Assembly (NCBI RefSeq): GCF_002105465.1
Contig: NZ_NCSQ01000012.1
Location: 1 to 43,973, forward strand
Direction of reading: 5' to 3'
Origin: Aquidulcibacter paucihalophilus
GTDB lineage: Bacteria; Pseudomonadota; Alphaproteobacteria; Caulobacterales; Aquidulcibacteraceae
Length of the DNA: 43,973 nt
Part shown: in pieces, positions 16,307 through 23,431 of the stretch
Layout: each line of letters begins with the position of its first letter
Position numbering within the stretch: the stretch's first letter is position 1
Notes under the pieces: generated by a model
The model's database searches: none
What the model was told of the DNA's origin: nothing
The model's input: the letters and a program-made list of their open reading frames with translations, nothing else
Made by a program: the position numbers and the translations under genes

Positions 16307-16870
16307 CTAGAAATTGGCCAAGCGGGCAAGGCGGCGGACTTCTGACGCCGCGCGATCTTCTTTGCTGCCGCTTTGGCGACGGCTGAGCGCGGGTTGGAAG
16401 GCGATCGCCGCATGTTCGGTGCAATAAACGGCACCAGAGCTGCATTGCGCGCCACAGAAACCAAAGTCAGGATCGCCGGGGTCGCCGATGGGCCATTTGC
16501 ACATATTGGCGCCCAATTGCAGAACGCCAATGAGGTCGCCACGCTTTTGCGGGGGTGGGACTGGCTTGGCGACTGGCTTGACGATTGGAGCGGGGGCTGC
16601 CGGGGCCAAAGCCTTTACGGCAGACTCGACCTTGGCTGCGACATGTGGCGGCACCACCAACACTGGACGCGGACGCGCGGTTGGCACAGGAATGCGCTTA
16701 ATGGGACGCGATGGTGCCGCCCGACCGGCAAGGCCCAAGCGATGCACTTTACCAATGACGGCATTGCGCGTCACACCGCCCAATTGCTTTGCAATTTGAC
16801 TGGCCGACAGCCCATCTGTCCACAACTTCTTGAGTAGGGTGACGCGATCATCTGTCCAGCCGTTGGTCAT
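16307..16870 (-). CDS. gcrA: Cell-cycle transcriptional regulator GcrA
   Basis: GcrA is an alphaproteobacterial sigma-70 cofactor that activates promoters carrying GANTC sites methylated by CcrM, and so times cell-cycle transcription. The 187-residue product has the N-terminal DNA-binding helices (WTDDRVTLLKKLW, LSASQIAKQL, TRNAVIGKVHRLGL, residues 5-46), a Pro/Ala-rich linker (about 60-125), and the C-terminal zinc-finger-like CKWPIGDPGDPDFGFCG and YCTEHAAIAF. ATG 16870 is chosen because family members begin just before the WTDD segment. It is divergent from chpT. Its upstream region carries CtrA- and DnaA-like sites, matching the known Caulobacter circuit in which DnaA activates and CtrA represses gcrA. 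Confidence 0.95.
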   Translation of the reverse strand: MTNGWTDDRVTLLKKLWTDGLSASQIAKQLGGVTRNAVIGKVHRLGLAGRAAPSRPIKRIPVPTARPRPVLVVPPHVAAKVESAVKALAPAAPAPIVKPVAKPVPPPQKRGDLIGVLQLGANMCKWPIGDPGDPDFGFCGAQCSSGAVYCTEHAAIAFQPALSRRQSGSKEDRAASEVRRLARLANF

Positions 16871-16934
16871 GAATATCCCCATATCTTGTGCCCAGCCCTC
16901 AAGGCCGACTATCTGTGTGCCCACCCATAGTAGC

Positions 16935-16950
16935 TTCACGACTTTTTAAC
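16935..16950 (+). promoter_or_regulatory. Candidate CtrA site upstream of gcrA
   Basis: TTCA, a seven-base spacer and TTAAC match the CtrA consensus TTAA-N7-TTAAC at eight of nine positions, 65-80 bases upstream of the gcrA start. CtrA represses gcrA in Caulobacter, so the place is appropriate. A one-mismatch site arises by chance fairly often in a region this size. Confidence 0.4.
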
Positions 16951-16969
16951 ACAAGGGCTAGTGATAGGG

Positions 16970-16978
16970 TTTTCCACA
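16970..16978 (+). promoter_or_regulatory. DnaA-box-like site 1
   Basis: TTTTCCACA differs from the DnaA-box consensus TTATNCACA at one base. It lies between gcrA and chpT, 100 bases upstream of gcrA. DnaA activates gcrA in Caulobacter. Confidence 0.35.
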
Positions 16979-16998
16979 AATATGGGCTCCCCTCTACA

Positions 16999-17007
16999 TG
17001 TTGATAA
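16999..17007 (-). promoter_or_regulatory. DnaA-box-like site 2
   Basis: Read on the minus strand this is TTATCAACA, one base from the TTATNCACA consensus, 20 bases from site 1 and in the opposite orientation. Confidence 0.33.
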
Positions 17008-17087
17008 CACCAGATATTGTGGCTGCTGAACTGGGCCAAAAACACGAACTTGTGCCATCTAATGCGCTCTTCTGACCGCAAGTTACC

Positions 17088-17092
17088 GAATC
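17088..17092. promoter_or_regulatory. GANTC (CcrM-type) site upstream of chpT
   Basis: GAATC lies 17 bases before the chpT start and is the only GANTC site in the gcrA-chpT intergenic region. GcrA acts at CcrM-methylated GANTC promoters, so chpT may be a GcrA target. Confidence 0.4.
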
Positions 17093-17108
17093 GGGGCAGA
17101 GAGGGTCT

Positions 17109-17744
17109 ATGCTTATGGATGCCTCCACTCTCGTTGCGCTAATTTCTTCACGTATTTGCCACGACCTTGTGTCGCCCATCTCGGCGCTCACAACGGCGCT
17201 AGACATTTTGGATGATGACCACGGTGCAGATATGCGCGAGCAAGCGATGGAGCTTATCCGCAACTCGGCCGGACAAGCGGCAGTGAAGCTAGAGTTTATG
17301 CGCGCCACTTTTGGCGCTGGTACAACCGGGCCTGGCACGGCGGATTTAGGTGAACTCAAAGAATTAGCTCGCCGCTTTATTGAAAGCCAAAAGCCCGCTT
17401 TGGTTTGGACACTGCCGGTACAGACAGCACCACGGGCGGCCGCAAGAATCCTGATGAATCTGATCCTTGTTGGCCTTGATTGCTTGCCCCGTGGCGGGCA
17501 ATTGGAAGTCACGGGTGGGCAAGAAGACGACAAATTGACCATGAATGTCATTGCCACTGGCCCGCGCGCCAGCTTGAAGCCCGCCGTGCGTGCGGGCTTA
17601 GCCGGCGAGATGCCGGAAGGGGGTTTTGATGGGCGCTCTGTCCAGCCCTATCTCGCCTTTATCACCGCATCAGGCGCGCGTGCCGAACTGGCCGCCCGCG
17701 AAAGTGAAGAACGCGTTGAACTAATTGCTCGTATAGCGGCATAA
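17109..17744 (+). CDS. chpT: Histidine phosphotransferase ChpT
   Basis: ChpT passes phosphate from the hybrid kinase CckA to CtrA and CpdR, the central phosphorelay of the alphaproteobacterial cell cycle. The 211-residue product has the dimerisation/phosphotransfer helix with SSRICHDLVSPISAL and the phospho-accepting His18, a second helix (NSAGQAAVKLEFMRATFG), and a degenerate histidine-kinase ATPase fold (ARILMNLILVGLDCLPRGG). It lacks ATP-binding N and G boxes, as expected for ChpT. ATG 17115 is an alternative start. It is divergent from gcrA and lies 109 bases before cheA in the same direction; a CtrA-like site sits in that gap. Confidence 0.88.
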   Translation: MLMDASTLVALISSRICHDLVSPISALTTALDILDDDHGADMREQAMELIRNSAGQAAVKLEFMRATFGAGTTGPGTADLGELKELARRFIESQKPALVWTLPVQTAPRAAARILMNLILVGLDCLPRGGQLEVTGGQEDDKLTMNVIATGPRASLKPAVRAGLAGEMPEGGFDGRSVQPYLAFITASGARAELAARESEERVELIARIAA

Positions 17745-17765
17745 TACTGCACTTCTGCTCAAAAT

Positions 17766-17781
17766 TTAGTCCTGTCTTAAC
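17766..17781 (+). promoter_or_regulatory. Candidate CtrA site upstream of cheA
   Basis: TTAG, seven bases and TTAAC match TTAA-N7-TTAAC at eight of nine positions, 73 bases before the cheA start. CtrA controls motility and chemotaxis genes in many alphaproteobacteria. Confidence 0.45.
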
Positions 17782-17853
17782 CGTCCGCCGTCATTGTGTG
17801 CAGATGATTGACGTCAAGCGTCAAATTCAACGCGTCGGCAAAGGGCTAGTTTT

Positions 17854-20592
17854 ATGGATGAACTACTTGGCGAATTCATAACCGAGACAAATGAATTCCT
17901 CGAAACCGTCGATACTCAGCTTGTTGTTTTTGAAGCCGATCCTACGGACGGTGATACACTTAACAGTATTTTCCGACTGGTTCATACGATTAAGGGAACG
18001 TGTGGCTTTTTAGGTTTGCCACGTCTGCAATTTGTTGCCCATGCGGGTGAAACCCTCTTAGGCAAATTCCGTGACGGAACTTTGGTGGCAACACCCGACC
18101 AAGTGCAATTGGTCTTGGAAAGCATCGACCGCATCAAAGAAATTTTGGCAGAGCTTGAAGCCACGGGCGTGGAGCCCGAGGGTGACGATAGCGCTTTGAT
18201 TGGGGCTTTGGAATTGGCCGCAGAAGGCCATCCTGCCCCGAGCGCTGCTGCCCCAGTGGAAGCCGCCGCACCTGCCCCCGAGCCAGCGCCTGTTGCTGCT
18301 GCCCCCGCCCCAGAACCCGCCCCCGTTTCAGCTTCTGGTCTTCGCTGGGATCCAGACCTCGGCCGCGAACTCCGCCCCGGCGAAGTCTCTTTGGCCGAAC
18401 TTGAAGCAGCATTCTTGGCTGCAACGCCAGACGATGACCTAGAGCCTGTTGCCGCCGCACCTGCCCCCGCCGCTGCAAATGCCGAAGTCACAGCGTCTGC
18501 CGCCCCCGCAGTGGAGCGCCGTGCCGCCCCAGAAATGCGCGCGATTAAGGACGAAGATGATGATGCAGCCGCCAAAGGTGGCACGGTCTCGTCCAACCAA
18601 ACCATTCGCGTCAATGTGGAAGTGCTTGAAACCCTGATGACCATGGTTTCCGAGCTGGTGCTGACGCGCAACCAGCTCATGCAAATGGTGCGCAACGCCA
18701 CCGATAGCGAGTTTAAGGGCCCGCTGCAGCGCTTATCTGCGGTGACGGCTGAGTTGCAAGACAGCGTGATGAAGACGCGCATGCAGCCGATTGGCTCAGC
18801 GTGGAAGAAGCTTCCCCGGATTGTGCGCGATGCGGCTCGCGATCTGAACAAGAAGATCGACCTCGTCATGGATGGGGAGGCGACCGAATTGGATCGCCAA
18901 GTCTTGGAGCTGATTAAAGACCCTCTGACCCATATGATCCGCAATTCGTGTGATCATGGTCTCGAAGCGCCGGCCTCACGCGTTGCGGCGGGGAAATCGG
19001 AGACGGGAACGATCCGCCTGAACGCCTATCATGAAGGCGGTCATATTGTGATCGAAGTTTCCGATGACGGCGCAGGTCTGTCGACATCGCGGATTCGCGA
19101 TAAAGCTATCAAAAATGGCCTTGTTAGCGAAGAGCAAGCGTGGACCATGTCGGACGCGCAAATCCATCGCTTTATCTTTGCCCCTGGGTTTTCAACCGCA
19201 GCTGCGGTCACCAGCATTTCTGGCCGCGGGGTCGGCATGGATGTGGTGCGCACCAATATTGAACTGATTGGCGGGACGATTGATCTGCAATCCACCGAGG
19301 GTCGGGGCACCAAATTCTTCATCAAAATCCCGCTGACCTTGGCAATTGTATCGGCTCTGGTCGTGGGTTCGCGCCAGCAACGCTTTGCCATCCCGCAATT
19401 GTCGATTGTCGAATTGGTCGGTGCGGGCGGGGCTTCCGAGCACAAAGTCGAAATCCTCAATTCCGCGCGCGTTCTGCGCTTGCGAGACCGCTTGTTGCCG
19501 CTGGTTGATCTCTCTGAAGTCTTGGGCGTGCCGCCACGTGACCCGGTCATTGACGAGTCGCATTCAGCCTTTGTTGTGGTGATGCAGCACTCGGGTCAAT
19601 TGTTTGGCGTGGTCGTCGATGAAGTGTTCGACACCGAAGAAATTGTGGTGAAGCCGCTCTCTAAAGCCTTGGCAGATGTGGGCACCTTCTCAGGCGCAAC
19701 CATTCTAGGCGATGGCTCTGTAATCATGATTATTGACCCAGGTGCTGTGTATCGCCGCGTTGGACAGGCCGAAGAAGTCGTTGAAGAAGTTGTTGAAGCG
19801 GTTCAGAAAAAGCGCGGCCAGCGCCCTGAAACCACGTCCATGATCGTCTTCCAAGCCGGTGGTGAACAACCAAAGGCCGTGCCGCTCTCCTTGGTGACGC
19901 GCCTTGAGGAATTGGATGCGACCAGCTTCGAGCAAGGCGATGGCCGCACCTTGGTGCAGTATCGTGGCGAGTTGATGCCAATCGTGGCGGCCGACCCTTA
20001 TGCCCCGATTGCCACCACCGGCATTCAGCCTGTTTTGGTCTTTACCTATAATGGCTTGGCAGCAGGTATGGCTGTCGACAAGATTGTCGACATTGTCGAA
20101 GAAGCCCTCGATATTGAAATGGCTGCCGACCGCCCTGGCCTCCTAGGCGTGGCCGTCATCAAGGGCAAAGCGACCGAAGTTCTCGACGTCAGCCACTATT
20201 TGAACCTTGCTTTGACCAATTGGGACGATCCAGGCGTCAATAAGCCTGCCAAACATATTGTTTTGGTGGAGCGTAATCCGTTCTTCCGCAACCTGTTGTC
20301 GCCGCTGTTGCGCTCGGCTGGTTATGAAGTGGAAGCCGTTGAGACAGTCTCTGCCGCTTTGGTCTGCGCTGAATATCGTAAGCCCGCCGCGGTGTTGACC
20401 GACATTGACGTCGATGTCGCCTCTGCCCGTCGCTTGTTGAGCGATGATCGCTTGGCTGGCACCAGCATTGTGGCCCTTTCGGGTTCGCCGGATGCAGACG
20501 CGACAGGCTTTGCCTCCCTCGTCCGCAAGTCAGACCGGGAGAGCCTGATTGCCGCTATCGAACACGCCGCCAAATTGGAGATTGCCGCATGA
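17854..20592 (+). CDS. cheA: Chemotaxis hybrid histidine kinase CheA
   Basis: This 912-residue kinase phosphorylates CheY and CheB in response to chemoreceptors. Domains in order: Hpt with His44 (VHTIKGTCGF); an Ala/Pro-rich linker (about 128-245) with repeated PAPEPAPV in place of a clear P2 domain; dimerisation (about 250-310); ATPase with N box HMIRNSCDHG (360-369), DDGAG (404-408) and GRGVGMD (457-463); CheW-like domain 1 (about 495-635); a second CheW-like domain (about 660-785); and a C-terminal receiver-like domain (800-905). In the receiver the first acidic pair reads VER, while Asp850, Ser876 and Lys892 are kept, so phosphorylation is doubtful. It overlaps cheW by four bases and heads the che operon. 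Confidence 0.93.
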   Translation: MDELLGEFITETNEFLETVDTQLVVFEADPTDGDTLNSIFRLVHTIKGTCGFLGLPRLQFVAHAGETLLGKFRDGTLVATPDQVQLVLESIDRIKEILAELEATGVEPEGDDSALIGALELAAEGHPAPSAAAPVEAAAPAPEPAPVAAAPAPEPAPVSASGLRWDPDLGRELRPGEVSLAELEAAFLAATPDDDLEPVAAAPAPAAANAEVTASAAPAVERRAAPEMRAIKDEDDDAAAKGGTVSSNQTIRVNVEVLETLMTMVSELVLTRNQLMQMVRNATDSEFKGPLQRLSAVTAELQDSVMKTRMQPIGSAWKKLPRIVRDAARDLNKKIDLVMDGEATELDRQVLELIKDPLTHMIRNSCDHGLEAPASRVAAGKSETGTIRLNAYHEGGHIVIEVSDDGAGLSTSRIRDKAIKNGLVSEEQAWTMSDAQIHRFIFAPGFSTAAAVTSISGRGVGMDVVRTNIELIGGTIDLQSTEGRGTKFFIKIPLTLAIVSALVVGSRQQRFAIPQLSIVELVGAGGASEHKVEILNSARVLRLRDRLLPLVDLSEVLGVPPRDPVIDESHSAFVVVMQHSGQLFGVVVDEVFDTEEIVVKPLSKALADVGTFSGATILGDGSVIMIIDPGAVYRRVGQAEEVVEEVVEAVQKKRGQRPETTSMIVFQAGGEQPKAVPLSLVTRLEELDATSFEQGDGRTLVQYRGELMPIVAADPYAPIATTGIQPVLVFTYNGLAAGMAVDKIVDIVEEALDIEMAADRPGLLGVAVIKGKATEVLDVSHYLNLALTNWDDPGVNKPAKHIVLVERNPFFRNLLSPLLRSAGYEVEAVETVSAALVCAEYRKPAAVLTDIDVDVASARRLLSDDRLAGTSIVALSGSPDADATGFASLVRKSDRESLIAAIEHAAKLEIAA

Positions 20593-21071
20593 CCGCCCTT
20601 GCTTCGCGCCAAGAAAGCGAATTGGCTTTAGCCAAGGCTGGAACCAAGGAGTTTGTGACCGTTCATGTCGCTGACCAATTGTTCGGCGTTGAGGTTACTG
20701 ACATCCAAGATGTTTTTTCCCTCAAAGGCTTAACCCCAGTTCCTGGTGCCCGCCCGGAAATTGCGGGCGTGTTGAATTTGCGCGGGCGTATCGTAACCGC
20801 AATTGACGCACGCTGCCGTCTTGGCCTGCCCTCCCGGCCGCAAGGCTTTGCCGGAATGATGGCGGTGGGCGTTGAATATCAGGGCGAAGCTTACGGCATT
20901 CTTGTGGATTCCGTTGGCGAAGTCCTGCGTCTGTCAGACTCTGACTTTGAGCCCAATCCAGTCAATCTAAACCCGAATTGGAAAGATGTCAGCCAAGGCG
21001 TTTATCGATTGGATGGCCGCCTATTGATGACTTTGAATATCGACCAACTCCTCTGTGTCGCCACCGCCTGA
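20589..21071 (+). CDS. cheW: Chemotaxis coupling protein CheW
   Basis: CheW links CheA to chemoreceptors at the inner face of the membrane. The 160-residue product has the two SH3-like subdomains of CheW: VTVHVADQLFGVEVTDIQDVF with VPGARPEIAGVLNLRGRIV, then GILVDSVGEVLRLSD and the closing GVYRLDGRLLMTLNIDQLL. The first 18 residues are extra. It starts inside the cheA stop (ATGA overlap), so it is translationally coupled. It ends just before cheY. Only one CheW gene is seen, but CheA carries two further CheW-like domains. Confidence 0.92.
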   Translation: MTALASRQESELALAKAGTKEFVTVHVADQLFGVEVTDIQDVFSLKGLTPVPGARPEIAGVLNLRGRIVTAIDARCRLGLPSRPQGFAGMMAVGVEYQGEAYGILVDSVGEVLRLSDSDFEPNPVNLNPNWKDVSQGVYRLDGRLLMTLNIDQLLCVATA

Positions 21072-21087
21072 AACAGGAAATGAGATC

Positions 21088-21462
21088 ATGAAGACCTGCC
21101 TTGTTGTCGATGATAGCCGCGTAATCCGCAAAGTCGCGCGCCGTATTCTAGAAGACTTGTCGTTCCGCGTCGAAGAAGCGGGCGACGGATCAGAAGCTTT
21201 GTCCTTCTGCCGCAGTTCGATGCCTGACGCGATTTTGCTCGACTGGAATATGCCCGTCATGAACGGCATTGACTTCCTGCGTCATCTGCGTGCGGACCCA
21301 GGTGGTGACCGGCCAGTTGTGGTCTTTTGCACCACCGAAAATGACATTAGCGCCATCGCCCAAGCCATTGAGTCGGGCGCAAACGAGTACATTATGAAGC
21401 CGTTTGACAGCGAGATTGTGCAGTCCAAATTTGCTGAAGTCGGTTTGGTCGCGCCCGTATGA
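21088..21462 (+). CDS. cheY: Chemotaxis response regulator CheY
   Basis: This 124-residue single-domain receiver has the acidic pair at Asp8-Asp9 (LVVDDSR), phospho-acceptor Asp52 (ILLDWNMPVMNG), the Thr in FCTTEN and the Lys in YIMKPFDSE. Phosphorylated CheY acts on the flagellar switch. ATG 21088 is chosen because an AGGAAA lies just upstream; an in-frame ATG at 21055 would overlap cheW by 17 bases and add unrelated residues. The stop overlaps the cheB start as ATGA. Confidence 0.9.
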   Translation: MKTCLVVDDSRVIRKVARRILEDLSFRVEEAGDGSEALSFCRSSMPDAILLDWNMPVMNGIDFLRHLRADPGGDRPVVVFCTTENDISAIAQAIESGANEYIMKPFDSEIVQSKFAEVGLVAPV

Positions 21463-22598
21463 GCCTGTCCTCCGCCCACCCCCTAACTGGCCAAGCCCCC
21501 GCCCGCAAAATCCGGGTGCTGGTTGTTGACGATTCCGCGGTGATCCGCGGACTTGTGACCCGCTGGCTGTCGGGGGAGGCTGATATTGAGGTTGTTGGTG
21601 CCGCTGTTAATGGCAAGGATGGCGTTGATCACGCCGAGAAGCACAAGCCTGACCTGATCATTCTCGACATCGAAATGCCGGTGATGGACGGGGTTACGGC
21701 CCTGCCAGCCATCCGCAGAGTCGCGCCAAATGCCCGTGTGATTATGGCGTCTACCCTGACCCAGCGCGGCGCGGAAGTGACCATCAAAGCCTTGGCTGCA
21801 GGGGCATCTGACTATATTCCCAAACCCGATGCGAGCCAATTGGCAGGCGCGGCCGACTATAAGCGGGAGCTTTTGGCAAAGGTTCGCAGTCTGGGTGCGC
21901 GGGCGGTCTCCGCTGCCAACCCTAGCCCCGCCTATGGCGCTGCGGCAGCAAGTTCCTCTGCGGGACGCCCTCCCGCACCTGCCGGCCCCACGCTGCGCGC
22001 GGTGACACAAAAAGTTATCCCGGAAGCCATCTTTATCGGCTCATCCACAGGCGGCCCAGAAGCACTGCGGGAAGTGATTGAAGGTTTGGTCGGCAAAGTC
22101 CGCGTGCCGGTCTTCATTACCCAGCATATGCCGCCGATGTTCACCAAGATTCTGGCTGACCATTTGACCAAGCAGACCAAAGCGACGGTTGTGGAAGCAA
22201 CGGATGGCCTGCAAGCCCAGCCCGGCGTCTTCTACATTGCACCCGGTGATCGCCACATGATCATCAGCCGTAACCTGACTGTCACCCGCATTAGCTTGAG
22301 CGACGCCCCGCCCGAAAACTTCTGCCGCCCGGCAGTCGATCCCATGTTCCGGTCGGCGGCAGAGACCTATGGCGAAAAAGCTTTGGCCGTTGTTCTAACT
22401 GGCATGGGTCAGGATGGCCTGCTTGGGGCCAAGCCTTTGGTCAGCAAAGGGGCGCAACTGATCGCCCAAGATGAAGAAACCAGCGTAGTCTGGGGTATGC
22501 CCGGTGCCATCGCCCGCGCAGGCCTTGCTACAGCCTGTAAGCCAATTCAACAGATTGCTCCGGCGATCTTGAACGTTATGCGTGGAGTAAGTGTATGA
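21459..22598 (+). CDS. cheB: Chemotaxis response regulator protein-glutamate methylesterase CheB
   Basis: CheB removes methyl groups from receptor glutamates to allow adaptation. The 379-residue product has a receiver domain (about 17-135) with VVDDSAVIR and Asp70 (IILDIEMPVMDG), a Pro/Ala/Ser-rich linker, and the methylesterase domain with the catalytic Ser in FIGSSTGGPEAL, His in FITQHMPPMFT and Asp in MGQDGLLGAK. All catalytic residues are present and length is normal. It overlaps both neighbours by four bases (ATGA), which implies coupled translation with cheY and cheR. Confidence 0.94.
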   Translation: MSLSSAHPLTGQAPARKIRVLVVDDSAVIRGLVTRWLSGEADIEVVGAAVNGKDGVDHAEKHKPDLIILDIEMPVMDGVTALPAIRRVAPNARVIMASTLTQRGAEVTIKALAAGASDYIPKPDASQLAGAADYKRELLAKVRSLGARAVSAANPSPAYGAAAASSSAGRPPAPAGPTLRAVTQKVIPEAIFIGSSTGGPEALREVIEGLVGKVRVPVFITQHMPPMFTKILADHLTKQTKATVVEATDGLQAQPGVFYIAPGDRHMIISRNLTVTRISLSDAPPENFCRPAVDPMFRSAAETYGEKALAVVLTGMGQDGLLGAKPLVSKGAQLIAQDEETSVVWGMPGAIARAGLATACKPIQQIAPAILNVMRGVSV

Positions 22599-23431
22599 AG
22601 CCCGCCGATTTTGAGTTTGTTTCGACCATGGTGCGGGAACGTTCAGGCTTAGTCCTGTCAGCCGATAAGACCTATTTGGTTGAAAGCCGTCTGGCCCCAA
22701 TTGCACGCAAAGACGGCTTTGCTTCGATCGATGATCTGATCAGCGCCATCCGCGTCCGTCGTGATGCGAAGCTTATTGATGCAGTGGTCGACGCCATGAC
22801 CACGAACGAAACCTTCTTCTTCCGCGATAAGACTCCGTTTGACATTTTCGAGCAGTCGATCCTGCCAGAATTAGTCGCCCGCAAGCGGGGCGGCACGATC
22901 AAAGTGTGGTGTGCGGCGGCTTCTACCGGTCAAGAACCCTATTCCTTGGCGATGATCGCAGAAGCTATGGGCCCGAAACTGGGTGGCTGTAAGTTGGAGA
23001 TCCTCGGCACCGACATTTCTGAGCGCTGCTTGGAGAAGGCCAAAGCCGGCATGTACACCCAGTTCGAAGTCCAACGCGGCCTGCCCGTGCAAATGCTTTT
23101 GAAGCATTTCAAGAAGGAAGGCGATGCGTGGAAGATCGATGACCGGCTGAAAACCAATATCCGCTACCGGACGATGAATTTGCTCGACGACTTCCGGGCC
23201 CTTGGCAAATTCGATGTGATTTTTTGCCGTAACGTATTGATTTACTTCGACATGCCAACCAAGAAAATGGTGCTCGAACGCATGGCCCAACAGGTCGAAG
23301 GCCCGGGCTATCTGCTGCTTGGCGCGGCAGAAACCGTTCTAGGTGTCACCGATAGCTTTAAGCCAGTGGCCGGCAGCCGCGGTCTCTATGTACAAGACCC
23401 CAGCAAGCTTGGGGCAAAGGCTGCAGCCTAA
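22595..23431 (+). CDS. cheR: Chemotaxis protein methyltransferase CheR
   Basis: CheR methylates receptor glutamates with S-adenosylmethionine. The 278-residue product has the N-terminal helical domain (FEFVSTMVRERSGLVLSADK), TNETFFFRD, and the SAM-binding domain with IKVWCAAASTGQEPYSLAM, LEILGTDISERCL and FDVIFCRNVLIYFD. Length is standard. It is the last gene of the che operon. Its stop codon (23429-23431) abuts the stop codon of the opposing acyl-CoA dehydrogenase (23432-23434) with no base between, leaving no separate terminator. Confidence 0.94.
   Translation: MKPADFEFVSTMVRERSGLVLSADKTYLVESRLAPIARKDGFASIDDLISAIRVRRDAKLIDAVVDAMTTNETFFFRDKTPFDIFEQSILPELVARKRGGTIKVWCAAASTGQEPYSLAMIAEAMGPKLGGCKLEILGTDISERCLEKAKAGMYTQFEVQRGLPVQMLLKHFKKEGDAWKIDDRLKTNIRYRTMNLLDDFRALGKFDVIFCRNVLIYFDMPTKKMVLERMAQQVEGPGYLLLGAAETVLGVTDSFKPVAGSRGLYVQDPSKLGAKAAA

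Noticed and set aside
18228..18330. Repeat-rich DNA in the CheA linker, considered as a tandem repeat or slippage site
   Set aside because: The repetition follows codons for Pro, Ala and Glu in an intact frame, a normal flexible linker; no pure repeat tract is present.
17982..18944. Long leftward open frame (320 residues) inside cheA
   Set aside because: It is a shadow of cheA on the opposite strand, rich in Ser/Ala/Gly as expected from the Ala/Pro-coding linker, with no family similarity.
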